DNA from: Mesodorylaimus sp. YZB2_4
Taxonomy: Eukaryota; Nematoda; Enoplea; Dorylaimida; Dorylaimidae
DNA: 64,000 nucleotides
Direction of reading: 5' to 3'
NCBI GenBank assembly: GCA_030248295.1
Contig: JASANH010001374.1
Coordinates: 868,001 to 932,000 of the forward strand
This document shows, piece after piece, positions 24,497 to 36,100 of the stretch. The position numbers and the translations under genes are program-made. Position 1 is the first letter of the stretch. Each line of letters begins with the position of its first letter. Below the pieces are notes generated by a model. It was not told the DNA's origin, made no database searches, and worked only from the letters and a program-made list of their open reading frames with translations.

Positions 24497-25220
24497 ATGA
24501 TCATGAACTCCATGGAATCTAGGAGATTAGGCAACAGACCCTTAGACCGCCCTGATGTACCCAACGTCTGCATTCTGCTGCTGTCCAGCCTCATTCCCTT
24601 ACGTTGGAAAAGTTCAAGGTGCCCAGTATCCGCTAGCTGTCCAGCCAGACTGGTATTTAGGAAGCTTTTTAAAATTGCTGAGTATATTGAGCATAGTGTG
24701 GGGCACGGATCCTCGTTGAGGGGTGGATGTTCATAAACCCACGCAGTCTTTTGTGGATAAACATGGACCTGATAAATCTGGGTATTTTGGCTCTCTATCT
24801 GTTCACTGCTGTGATAGAGTCGGATTCGTAAACTGTTGATTGATGGCACTTGCACAGAATGTATCTGCTTCGCAGCTGGATGGTCAGGCGTGATGTACAC
24901 CTAATTCCTTGGGAGTCAAGCACACTACTGGCTAGCGTGGTGGTACGATCTTATAACTTGCACCACATTTCCCTGGCTAAGGACCCCACGTCTTTGCTGG
25001 TGTGATTCTGCAACATGAAAACACATCGAACAGCGATGATAAAAACCACAAAGCTACAAAATCAATCGAATCACACGATTTAAGAGCCAATACAATAACA
25101 GATGCAAAAAACTTGCTGCAGACAATAAGACTTATGGTTGCACGTCGCAGATACGTTCCACAAGTTTAACCGATGCTCGTGAACAGGCGCGATATCTTCT
25201 ACAATTATTCCACGTATCAT

Positions 25221-28200
25221 TTAGTTCAATGCCAGGATCGTTCGTAGTAGCGAGCAGAACGAATGGCCACTCGGGCGAGGACACGAATAAGTAGCGGTGC
25301 AGAGCAATCGATTGTGCTGCGTCTCTCTTCCTTCTGTGCTCGGTAGTCTTCTCCCACCCATGCCTGCCAGCACAATGGGAATATTAGCTTGAAGGCACTG
25401 GCGTGAGAAGAAGTTCATAAACTCGATGTCGTTAGTTATAATAGCCAGGTCAGTGTAGTGGAATCCATGTTTCAGAGGGTCCTCGATTGCCGTTCTCACA
25501 TCGTCCCACAATGGTGCTCGGCTCATTGAAGTGTAACCATTCTCAGTTCTGGTTTGCGAGCCTTGCACTTTATGTCCGATTACAGTCCTAGTGGCCAGTT
25601 GGTCGAGGACACCCTGGTGTGCAGTCTTGAACACTTCTTCCGAACATTGCATAATTCGTTCAAGGACAGCGCAAGAATGGTATCTTTTTTCATTTTCCCC
25701 ATCCCTACCCCCTTGAACGAGTTGTTGAATAGCCGACACGTGCGAATCTGATTTGAAGCCATCGAATGCATGCATAGCAATCCAAATGGTTGTGGCGGGA
25801 AATTTAAACTTTGCCACAGCCATGGTTAGCAATGTAGTGATAACGTGATGTTTACTTATAACTGGTCCTAATCATGCCCTTCAACCTTTTGTGTCTGGTC
25901 TCATCGTGTGTGCCTGGATGTGGACTAACTAAGCAGTCTTGTCCCGGGTCGCCGTCTAGTAAAGTCGCTTGGCGCGTGGCGGGTGAACATACTACAGCAA
26001 GTAGGAGTAGATGGATATTGAGTAGGAAGTGAAGAGTGAGTACAACTGGGCTACATCCCCGTCCAATGCGTCATCGATTATTATTAATGTTCCAAAAAGT
26101 TTTATCAGTTTCACATTTCGATTTCACAATTTCAGAAATACTGGGTTGAAGATTTGGAAAATTCTGGGGGTTACTGGTAAAATGATGCTTAATATAATTG
26201 TAATCATTCATTTTCTGACCCAAGGCCTCGTCGAATAAGGGCATCATATTCATTCTCAAATCTTGCAAGGAAAAAATTTTGTATCGATTGAAACCAAGGC
26301 CATCCAATATTTTCATGTAACGATCGCTGTAGCAGCCTGGTGCAAAAATTGTGACGAATTCGCCTTTTCTAAGTAACTGTGCAGCTTTTTCTCGTAGAAT
26401 TACAGTTTTTTTTCTTCCAGCTTTGTCGATTTGGACCATCGAGTAGACTTTGCTGTTCAGGAGTCAGAATAATAAGTTTACTAGTCGCCTTGGTAGCTGA
26501 AGCAGGTGGATTCGATTTGCCGAGTGGATCATGGCTGCTATCTGATTGCAGCATTCTTTCGCAGCCGTTTCGACTTTGGGATCCTGATTTCTTTTCAAAT
26601 CACCACTCTTCTCCTCCACTCGACGAATGATCGGATCCGCTAACAAATCAGCCGGCCAAAATCGTCCTTTAGCATTAGGCGTCTGGTTGGCTGGTCTGAG
26701 CAGGCACGTTCCTGCTGATTTCCGACTGCCCTGTCTGCAGATGTGACAGCTGCACCAAATTTGAACTCGTCATCGAAAGCTTGACTTTTCTTCATGTGGT
26801 CAATATATTCGAGCATCCAGGAGCCTAGTTCTCCTATATGCCTGCTTCTTCCGCTACCTGCAAAAATATCTGTATTCAGGGCTTAGCTCAGATGGTTAAC
26901 AGGAAACTGGCATAGTTTAGTGGGGCATGGCAGTTGTCGCACAACATGGCAGGTTGATGCACGTCATTGGAGGCTTTAGAAAAGTATGGCAATCTGTAGC
27001 AGAGTATTGCAGGTTGTTGTGATGCAGCACGAAACATGCCAGGTTGTGCATTATCACAGTATGCTTTGATTTGTCACACCCGTGATATGTGAGCATGTGA
27101 GGTTCTGGCCAAGCATGACAGGGTCTGGCACAACATGTCAGATTGTGACACACCCTTCCAGGTTTTAGAAATTTTCGCGGGCGTTTCTAGAGTATATCAG
27201 GCTGTGTTGCAGCAGAGTATGGCATGCTTTGCTACAACCTGCCATGCTTTGCAAAGCGTCGCAAAAACTGCAATGCTTCCCCACTACCTGCCCCACCCCA
27301 CTACCCGGTCTGGCCAGTCGACTTTTTTGACACCCTTTTTTATTTGTTCTATCGAAATTACTCACAAAACTGATTGTCTTCGCCGAAGTAAAATTTTCCT
27401 AATATGCCTTTATATGAAATTATAGCACATTATAGGTAAAAAGTGGTCACTTTTGGTCAAAATATCATAACTTGCTTATTTTTGCGTCTAGAACAATTTT
27501 AAAAATACAGAAATGACCGCTACATTTTGAGGAATCCGAAACTGTTTTTAAAATTAGGCTATCTATCACCGTTCATAAGATATTTAACAAAAACCACACG
27601 TGATCAGGCGTGATCACTCACATAATCGATTATGGGCAAATTATTAAAACAGTTCAAACCTGTTTTTTTCACTGAAATAGTAGCCTAGGGCAACTACATC
27701 ACAAAACAGCTAAAAATTTCACCATACGACCATAGATTATTGTGCACATGTGAGATAACTGAACCACATTCAGGCAGTTTTAGCCAAAACTGGTCGATAA
27801 TCTTAGCTGTTGATCAGTATCGCTGATCAGTAATAGCCTATCTTGTAGCCCCTAAAAAGAGCTTTCAAACGGTTTTTTTCCGGGTCAGAATCCGTTTATT
27901 TTCACCCTAGATATTGAACGAAAACTAAAATTCGGACTAAAGCGCGGGAAATTCAAATTTGCGAGTTTTGCGACTTTTCGTGAAAAGGCGTGTTTTTAGA
28001 ATGATTTCGCTTGTGCAGGGCTCCAGATGCCCAATAAAGACAAGAGATTGATATTTACAAGCATTTGCTCACCCTGCCATGCTTTTAAATGCGCTGCCAC
28101 TAACTACAAGGCTTCCTCACAACCTGTCATGCCTCACACAATTTGCCATGCTTTGCCTCAACCAGCCATGCTTTTCCACAAGGTGCCATGCACTGAAACC

Positions 28201-28452
28201 ATGCTCAGTCACAACTAGCTATGATTCGCCACAGCCATATGTAAGATGTGGCGCAGCATGGCTGCCTGCGATAGTGCATGACAGAGCGTAGGGTGTTCTG
28301 ACAGTACATGGCAGAGGCTCCAAGGCAGTGCAGGACGTCCTAGTGCATTGCGGCAGTGCTTTAGGGATCTTACCTCTTGTTGGAGTCCGCTTCGTTTCAT
28401 CGCCAGAGGACGCCCCTGACATTTTCGACTCGTTCGAGTTTGATCTTTGCAT
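25221..28452 (-). pseudogene. Broken multi-exon gene of unknown function (frame breaks, or assembly errors)
   Basis: A plausible first coding exon is 28452-28374 (MQRSNSNESKMSGASSGDE, donor GAG|GTAAGA). It joins in phase to an exon starting at 26857 (GSGRSRHIGELGSWMLEYI). From there the coding-like sequence changes frame at least three times: near 26732 at a GGG run, near 26530, and near 26420 at an A8 run. The pieces are KGRFWPADLLADPIIRRVEE, SKLIILTPEQQSLLDG and KTVILREKAAQLLRKGEFV, ending FWNINNNR and a stop at 26071. A further coding-like block, 25832-25221, contains YTDLAIITNDIEFMNFFSRQ and is also disrupted near its G/A-rich start. I recognise no domain. Either this is a decaying gene or homopolymer errors broke an intact one. 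The 1.5-kb first intron holds a fold-back repeat. Confidence 0.5.
26890..28330. repeat. Fold-back repeat built from CATGGCAGGTTG words
   Basis: From 26925 to 27170 the words GGCATGGCAGTTGTCGCAC, ACATGGCAGGTTG and GTATGGCAATCTG recur every 25-40 bases. Their reverse complements (AACCTGCCATGCTTTGC and similar) recur at 27225-27300 and 28070-28200. About 750 bases of AT-rich single-copy sequence lie between. The element lies in the first intron of the broken gene and has no coding content. Confidence 0.7.
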
Positions 28453-29935
28453 TCTTTCGTGTGATCCTGTGACCTCGTGATCTGTAAGACAAGGTCGGGC
28501 AACATATGACCGAGTCGTATTTGTCGTCTGCATTGCTTTGTTTCTAGCCAACAATGTACCTTCTTGCTGTCCACCTTTTTGCTCTCACTGCTTCCAATTT
28601 TGTCATTGAAATGAAAATGGCTATCAGATATCGAATGAAAAAAGAGCTCGGCTGAAGAATCGATGTGCGGACTCGCTGCCGCTGCGTGTGGCTGACAGTG
28701 AGTGATGAACAGAATAAAGCTGGAAGTATAGTTCGATGTGATGCGTCAAATAAGCTTGCGATGCGACGTTTTAGGCACCTTTTTACATTGCATGACAGTT
28801 GACCCAAAAGTGTCGCATCGCACGCTTATTTGACGCATCGCATCGACCTATACTTTGGGCTTAAACGGAATGACTGGCCTTCTCTGTGGTGCGCGGTGCA
28901 AAACCAGATGTATGGGTTAGGGCGTTGGTGCAACCATGCCGGCAGGCGTAGGAGACCAAAGTCAGCGGGACGAAAGCTCCCACGGGAGGTAGGCAAGTCT
29001 GGCGACTATACCTGTGTAACCAGGCCTGGCAGGCGTAGGAGGGAGGCGGCCGACCTTACTGTAGTCGGCGGGACAAAAACTCCGACTGGAGCAGGATAGT
29101 CTTGCGACTATACCTACGGCTGAAACATCAACCCGAGGGGTTGACGTTTCCCAGCCAGGGGAGAGTATCGATTACTCTCTCCCACTCGCCATGGCCTACC
29201 AGGCGGGGGGTTACACCTGACCTAGAAACATCAACCCGAGGGTTGACGTCCCAGCCTGGGGAGAGTATCAATTACTCTCTACCACTCGCCATGGCCTGCC
29301 GGTAGAGGGTTACATTGGTCCCGCATTGCTTGGGCCAGCAACCCTGACCGGGAGGCCGCAGTTCTGTTCCGACTGAGGACGGCAATTTAGTACCTGACTA
29401 ATCGCTAGGTGATCCCGTGGCCAGCCGGATTTTCAAGCTGATCTGATCACGGTTCGAAGCTGCAGATATTCCCATCGAGCAGAATATACTAGCAAGCGTG
29501 ATTATGACTTGTTCACTCCAAGTTTTGTGATATACACTTATATGGCACCAGCATTGTGGCCTCATTGGCTGGCAGCGTGTCGGAATGTGCGAGTATGACG
29601 CAGCCACACCCAGCACTCGCTCTACTGCAGCACAGTAGTATGGTGACTGCCGTTATGTGCTTGGTGAGGCAGGTCGGTCATAGTAATGCAGGTATGGTAT
29701 CAGTGTGAGGGTCTAATATCTGCTCTAGTTGCACTGTGGCTTTAACCACTTGGCACCCCCTGCTGCGCACTTTTTCTTGGAGACCCAGCAGGAGCCGCTT
29801 TTACGATCGTAATAGGCGACTGTATGACTAAGATTTAGGACACATTCAAACATTGTGAAACTAGCCCCAGAAATAACTAGTGGTTTCATAGAAACGCCTG
29901 TCGCGTCGGAATATAAATATTACAAAGTTATAAAA
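28453..29935. other. Intergenic repeats before the acyltransferase-like gene
   Basis: It holds the palindromic MITE at 28.73 kb and then a dispersed repeat at 28930-29330. That repeat has two direct copies of GAAACATCAACCCGAG about 101 bases apart (29126 and 29227), each followed by TTGACG, CCAGCC and GAGAGTAT. The same family appears at 22.35, 32.5-32.8 (inverted) and 40.1-40.3 kb (inverted). No gene was recognised. Confidence 0.55.
28727..28858. mobile_element. Short palindromic MITE with CGATGCGTC words
   Basis: Arms AAGTATAGTTCGATGTGATG + CGTCAAATAAGC and GCTTATTTGACGCATCGCAT + CGACCTATACTT are reverse complements of about 44 bases around a spacer of about 45 bases. It is too short to code for anything. 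Confidence 0.75.
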
Positions 29936-30868
29936 TCACAATTTCGCTTTACCCACTGCTCCACTGGCCGTCCTTTCGGGGGGTGTATAGGCCAACCAAT
30001 GCACGAACATGTCCGTCCTTCTCAAATCCAAGCTCGTCCGCTCGACTTGTCGCTGCGAAGCTACGTTGTCATCCAAAATCCAAAAGAATCTTTGCGTGGG
30101 GCATGTGCGCAGGGTGAACGTGGTCAGCTGACCCGCGTAGGCCTCCACCAAATGCTTACCCCTGTACTCGGGCAGCACGTAGGCGGCACCGCCAGCACTG
30201 AACGTGTAAAGCAGGGCCCAGGCGACTGGTTTGCCCTGGGGATCCCGGACGCAGGCGGATGGGAGAATGGTGATTAGCCACCTGAACATGGCCTCCTTGT
30301 CAGGCACTTCGTAGGGCCATTGCTCGGCCACCAGTCGAGCCTCGTCGGGTTTCAATTGATCGAGCCACAAACCTGGTGTCATTTTGAGTGGTTTATGCTT
30401 CCTACTTTCCATATACTTTTCAAAATTCTTCCTCTCTAAGGTCGTGTAATGACGCATTGGTTGCGATTTCCAAAATTTGCCCTTTCTACCATTCGAATCA
30501 TGCAGGGTGTGTTCGGCCAAGTCGGAGATACGTTCTTCCACGTAGCACATAACCACGCTTCGTCTTCCTGTCCAATCCCTGAAATGGGAGAAAGCTCGGA
30601 AAAAGTTGGGAAACGTAGTGTAATCCTTGGTGGCCATTGTGATCATATCACCATCGCTGTGGGGGGCGTACACTTGGGTCGTGTGCAGGCAACAGGCGTG
30701 CGTGAACTTGGGCCAGTCGTCCACAAAGATGTGGCCAGGGGTCACGTGACCTGTTATAATGAACCAGAGCATGCCTCGAAGGGCGAATGTATCGTCGCAA
30801 TTGGCTTCTTCCAGTTGATTGTACAGAGATAATCGATCGACGGCCCAAACCAATTCTACTGGTACCAT
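29936..30868 (-). CDS. Glycine N-acyltransferase-like protein (GLYAT family, GNAT fold)
   Basis: A single exon encodes 310 residues. The family transfers acyl groups from acyl-CoA to glycine or other amino groups. The N-terminal half has the GLYAT layout: GHIFVDDWPKFTHACCL, matching the family's VDxWPxF signature, then a linker and MTPGLWLDQLKPDEARLVAE. The C-terminal GNAT half has DPQGKPVAWALLYTFSAGGA, VLPEYRGKHLVEAY, matching the GYVxPEYRGKG acyl-CoA loop, and WILDDNVASQRQVERTSLDL, the usual DDNxAS motif. I start at the ATG at 30868 (MVPVELVWAVDRL); the frame is open further upstream, but that sequence looks unlike the family. The next in-frame stop at 29936 ends the protein at a normal family length. 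No intron was found, unlike every other gene here. Confidence 0.85.
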   Translation of the reverse strand: MVPVELVWAVDRLSLYNQLEEANCDDTFALRGMLWFIITGHVTPGHIFVDDWPKFTHACCLHTTQVYAPHSDGDMITMATKDYTTFPNFFRAFSHFRDWTGRRSVVMCYVEERISDLAEHTLHDSNGRKGKFWKSQPMRHYTTLERKNFEKYMESRKHKPLKMTPGLWLDQLKPDEARLVAEQWPYEVPDKEAMFRWLITILPSACVRDPQGKPVAWALLYTFSAGGAAYVLPEYRGKHLVEAYAGQLTTFTLRTCPTQRFFWILDDNVASQRQVERTSLDLRRTDMFVHWLAYTPPERTASGAVGKAKL

Positions 30869-31692
30869 TGCACAAGTGTGAAGTGGGTGTAGGAGTGAGG
30901 AAAATGATAAATCTAACCAACAGAGGAAGTAAACACTGGCAAATGCAGGACGTTGCGTAGGCAGAGCAAGAACGTCTAGCACTCGAGTGCTTGGCGAACT
31001 GGCACTAAAGATCTAGTTTGCAGAGCGGCTGTCAGGAGGAAGGGAGTGTGCGCTGCCGTCCTACATACTGCAGATCGACTTGGTGGAGGTATGTGCACCC
31101 GGCGAGGCGGAGTGGAGGTTGCTCGAGCGCCTGGATTATAAGGCAGTTCTGTAATGGTTTAAAGTGTATAGTCTAATTCAGGTGGGCCACAGAAAGAAGC
31201 TATTAGCCAGTGCAAGGCCTTTTTTGAAAGGGGCAGCCAGTCAGTCAGGTTAGGATCAGGTGTAAGAGAGTGAATAGCAATTTGCAGTTGACCAGCAAAT
31301 GGAGCAGCTAATCAGGCACAGCACAGACATGTCGCATTTGCGCTAAAAGGTTGCATTCCAGTTTTGAGCTGAACTCTCAAGCATTTAGTTTGAACATCCG
31401 ATGCAGTAATTTTCAAAGCACACGTGATCAGTCCTCTGGAAATTTATGTTCCAGCGGAAATGCCAGTGTTGTGCACAGCGTTTCAACCATGTCTTACTGG
31501 ACCAGGCCACACAAGTATATCAGAGAAATCATATCAATCTACAGTACGTTCGTTGCCTGGGTCCAATGGGAACGCCACCAAGGAAGTCCAATCGTGCCAG
31601 CATCCCTTGATGGCACTTGTGAGGGAGGACACCAATTGTAGCCAACTGAATCGACAGACATCGATTACTGCTCCCGACAGACCCAAATACCG

Positions 31693-31845
31693 GGGTCGTG
31701 GCCTAGCGGGTTAAGGCATCTGCCTCTCACACTAGGTGCGCACTTAGAGTGGAGGGTTCGACTCCCGCCTCGGTACAAAATGATTTTCAAATATGTGTCC
31801 CTCGAGTGCTTGGCTATGGACAAAGTATGACATGACATGACATGA
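31693..31845 (+). mobile_element. tRNA-derived SINE, reference copy for the family
   Basis: A class II tRNA-like head starts GGTCGTGGCCTAGCGGGTTA (box A), continues through CTCTCACACTAGGTGCGCAC and reaches box B GGAGGGTTCGACTCCCGCC. The body reads CAAAATGATTTTCAAATATG then TGTCCCTCGAGTGCTTGGC and TATGGACAAAG. The tail is TATGACATGACATGACATGA. Box A and the variable-arm length resemble tRNA-Ser/Leu, but there is no proper acceptor stem, so it is not a functional tRNA gene. Confidence 0.9.
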
Positions 31846-32069
31846 CTGCTTGGAGGGCACGTACTGTTGCAGGTAATGACTTACAGAAGCACTTGGCGCC
31901 TTCTACTGTATGAACGAGCAAAGATTTTGCTGTAGCATTTTGAATTCTGCGGCTATGAAACGTGAATGGATGCAGAGAAAGTGGAAGTATCGATGCCATG
32001 CAGATTGTATGATGGCAGCTGTCCATGATGTCGTGACTACCATGATCACTGATGGTCAGATTACACCAT

Positions 32070-32178
32070 CACTAAGCACTCGGGGCTAAAGAGCACATAT
32101 CTGACGATCATTACATTTTTACCCAGGCGGGAGTCGAACCCTTCCCTGTCAGTGCGCACCCAGCGTGAGGGGCAGATC
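32070..32178 (-). mobile_element. tRNA-derived SINE fragment
   Basis: The minus strand carries GCTGGGTGCGCACTGACAGG, box B AGGGTTCGACTCCCGCCTGG and GTAAAAATGTAATGATCG, but box A is mostly lost. Confidence 0.7.
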
Positions 32179-33103
32179 CACGTAGATCCTGTCTGTAATA
32201 CTGCGGAAATAAGTAAGCACTAGTGTGACTTCTTGAACACACCAGAAAGGCCATGCGCACCAAAATTAGTCTTTGAGTCAGAGAAAAAGTTTACTAAGAC
32301 CATGCGTTCTTGAGATAGGCTTTCTAAAGCAGTGGGTTCCGGGCTCCCAGTTTTTGATGCTGCAAAGTCAGCATATAAGCTTTGATATAAGCTATAAGAG
32401 CTATAAGCTTGATGCTTTGCTGATCTGATTCGAGGACTTGGAGCAATTCGATGGCCAGGGGTACTTGAAAATGGAAGTTAACAAAGTTGATGCCCATTAT
32501 CGGCAGACTGGTTTGGTGGGCGATGGCGAGTGGGGGAGAATTTTTGCTCTCTCCTGGCCTGGAGATGTCAACCCTCGGACTGGTGTTTCAACTGCAGATA
32601 TAGTCGCAAGACGTGTATCTAGAGGCGATCGATACTCCGCACGGAGCCTAAAGCTGGAAGCGCCACCCGTCAGGGTGATGGTTCAGTCATGGACCATGTC
32701 ACTCCCTCCGGGACCCCTTTCCCCAGTCGGGTTTTTGTGTCACCAACTTCGGTCGGCCGCATTCTCTTCTTCGCCTGCCGGGCATGGTTGCAAAATTGAT
32801 TTTCCAAATCGGGTTGGCAGGATACTCGTACTGTAGTTTTTCAAAGCCCATTCGAATCTTGCGCCTTCGATCTCTTGATCTGGAGCACAAAAATTATGTG
32901 CACTTGTCGCAAGTTCAGCACTTTGGCATGAGCTGTTACACTGACCAAGCCAACGGAATCGCTGTGGAGAAAACAGGAGGAACGTGGACACATCAGTCAA
33001 ACATTTTGTAAAAGGCATCACGAGGGGCAGAAAAGTGGACAGTCAACAGAGTCCAAAGGACAAATCAGACAGAATCTAAAACGGACGGAAGTGCATGACC
33101 GCT

Positions 33104-36100
33104 TCATTTCGACATTCCCAAGTGAAACCATTTTCGAAGTCGAGTGGGTCCTTCCCAAATACCCCTGCAACGAGTGGTGTGCAGATAGGCATGGGGCACC
33201 AGGGCACAACTCACTTGACCAGTCCGTGCCAGTAGACCAGGGGTATCACTTCAGTCTTGAAGTAATAGAAGGCCCGACGTTCCTTGCCCTGGTCGATGGG
33301 GAACGTTTCCAGGGGCAGCCAGTTGTAATCGAATTCGGCTAGGATGCCTGTGCTGTAACTGGTCGGCAGGGGGCACGAACTGTAGCCGTCGTACTGAAAC
33401 ACCAAAAGGACAGTAGGAGGGTGGTGCCTTGAGAGAGTGTTGGGTGGTTACCGAAGCTGTGGGTTTCTTGTTCTCCATGACAGCCAGTAAGTTCCGTTTG
33501 AGAACGCCCGCTTCGGCGGCTAAAACAGGCAGGGTGAAGAAGGAGAGGCTGGCTTGAGTGTGCAACCTGGGGGCGTACTATGGGTGCTTGGGGCTGGGGC
33601 TGTGGGGCACCCTCGACCCCAAAAACTAAGGTAAGGGTAAGGGTAAGGAGAGGAGAGGAAACAAAGTCAAGAGGAATAGGGTTAGCTTGCACAGTGCTGC
33701 TTGGACACCATCATGGGGAAAGAGACAAGGTGGCACATTTGAACTGTCCCAGTGCACAAATACATCATATAGGCACACCCAATTGGTTTCTGTTCCTGTT
33801 CCTGCTCCTGTTTCACCCCACGTCAGCGAACGCTTGCCATCGCACATCTGAAGGGGTACCGTACACAAGAACTGATTAACCTGGCCGCGAGTCGAACACT
33901 CGCCCTGGCGTGCAAGGCAGATGCTTAGTGGGTTAGGCATCTGCCTCTCACGGCGGCAGGTGGGGGGTATTTTTTTCTATACATGAAATCACTGAAATCG
34001 CTGACTGAAATCACGGGATACATAAAAACATGAGCATTCGCTCTTTGCAAAGTGTGCGTCTCGATGATTAAAAACTGTTGAGCCGATGGAGCTGCCACTT
34101 CCAATTTACGACCCTGGTGACCCCTCCTTATTGCCACGCTACTCATTCTGCCATGAAATGCCTCACGTAAGATTCGCGGTGAGTAGAAGGGGCCACATTA
34201 AATGCACCGACTGGTAAAATATGGTTTCAGAAAACTGACACGAGTCGCCAGTCAATTTATGACCCTAGTGACACAACCTCCTCTTCGCAATCAGCCCTGA
34301 AATGCCTCATGTGAGAGTAGCGGTCAGGAAGCGCTAAATTAATGCGCTGACTGGTAAAATATGGTTTCAGATACTGCCTCTGCTGCAGTCCATATCACTC
34401 TTACCAACAGCAGCACCCGTTTTGGCATTTGGCAAATTCGTGCAGTCCCCGATTCCGAACACATTCGAGAAGGAGGCGCTCTGCAGCGTGTACTTGTCCA
34501 GGTTCAACCATCCACCTTTGTCCGTCAGCTCTTTGCAATTGCTGAGAACGTCGGGTGGCGCAAATGGTGGACCAACGTGGATCATGTCGTACTGAAACAA
34601 ACAGTGGAGCTAACTGATTGTGAGAATTGATATGGTAAGAAGTCAACTGTGCATCACTCTAACACGATCAGACAAGCTGTTTGAAGGCGGGGCAATGGCT
34701 TGCAGTCACTTGACCGCCCCACCACTACAGCAAGTCAAACTGTAGGGAGTACGGAGATGCCCTATTCCATAGGCTCTAAGCACTTACAGTTTCGCCAGAC
34801 TGGAATTAAGCATGCGGAGGTTGGGTAAAATATGGTTTCACATCAATTCTGCCAAGCGTCACCACCCCATCCAGGATAAAGGCGAGGAGAAAAGGGCTTT
34901 TCCTAGCCGGAAACAGTACCTGGGAGCTGTTTCAACTGTTTCTCACCTTCACAGTTTTTGTTTCGCCAGTTGGAGCGAATGTCTTGTCGATAATATCAAA
35001 AGTGGCCACTTTGGATTTGGCATCGATTTCGACCAATTTAGTCAAAAAATTGACCTCCATATCGCGTTTCTTGCAAATTCCGTACAGGATTTCGGCGTAT
35101 TTAGGAGCACCGAGCATGGCGCCCAAGGCAGTGTTGTAGATGAGTTTGGCCTTGTCCCGTTTCCCGTGCTGAAGGAACAGAGAAGCTAGCAATAAGTGGG
35201 GCAATTTTGGGGGAAGGGTCGCGAGGTGACTCAGTAATCACCACTGACTCTCAGGGACAAAGATTGGAGAAGCGAGGACAGCTCTTTCTCGTGGCGACAC
35301 CCGACCCTCCTGTTTCACGCATCGCGGGCAGGGGGGGCGTGTACCCGACCCTTAGGCACCCATAACTTAGCCACAGGAGGAACAAATGTTTGAAGTTTGC
35401 GCAGCGAGAGCCCTCAAAAGTATATAAGGACCTGTATTTACACGCATGTGCAAGCCTGAACGAAATTTGCTACCTTCACCTTAATTTTTAGGGTCGTAGG
35501 GTACCCTGAGCACGCTCCTGTTTTTCGCATTCGCGTCAGCCATCAGAAGACAGGCTGAGGTTCGATCCCTGTCAAGGACAACACTTTTACATTGGTTTCC
35601 TGGCCCTTTTCTTTTTAAGGCGGGGCGTGGAAAGGACCCTGACTGAAAAACTGATCTGGTGATCGACAGTTGTGGAGATCATGCAGGTTCGAGCGGCAAC
35701 TGTTTACATACAAGGGGGTCTTGGAAGCTGCTGGGGATGACATCGAAACGGCCCACAAAGACACCAGAGGAGCACTGGGCTGTCTCCCGCGTGTGGTAAA
35801 GCTGCTGAGGAAACCATATTTAAAAGTGATTTTCAAAAACGCTTTTGACTCGGAATTCCCACTGAAGCCTGACCAGGGAGTGGAATACGGCTGCCCAAAC
35901 TTTATAAAGGGTCTGAAAATGACTGCCAGCCAGCCTTACCTTTCTCCAATAGTCGTCGGCCAAGTACATGATCTTCTGGGGTGCCCCGGGGCATTTGATA
36001 GGTACGTTCATGGTGAACAAGGCTGTGCCACCATTGAAACTCTGGATGGCCTTAAGTGTTTTGTGGACATATTTAGGGTCGTAATTGGTGACCACTTCGG

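Larger units (their letters stand above)
20379..25220. other. Intergenic region right of the receptor gene
   Basis: It contains a SINE tail fragment (21055-21100, ending TATGACATGACATGA), minus-strand SINE copies (21296-21456 and 24371-24496), and a fragment of the GAAACATCAAC-type dispersed repeat at about 22345-22460. No supported gene was seen. The open frame at 21981-22577 on the minus strand has no recognisable domain. Confidence 0.5.
30869..33103. other. Intergenic region between the acyltransferase-like and SQOR genes
   Basis: It contains a complete SINE (31693-31845, +), an inverted SINE fragment (32070-32178), and an inverted copy of the GAAACATCAAC-type dispersed repeat at about 32490-32830. 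No supported gene was seen. Confidence 0.55.

Noticed and set aside
33620..33660. Telomere-like GGTAAGGGTAAGGGTAAGG in SQOR intron 7
   Set aside because: The unit GGGTAA is neither the nematode TTAGGC repeat nor TTAGGG in either orientation, and there are only three copies.
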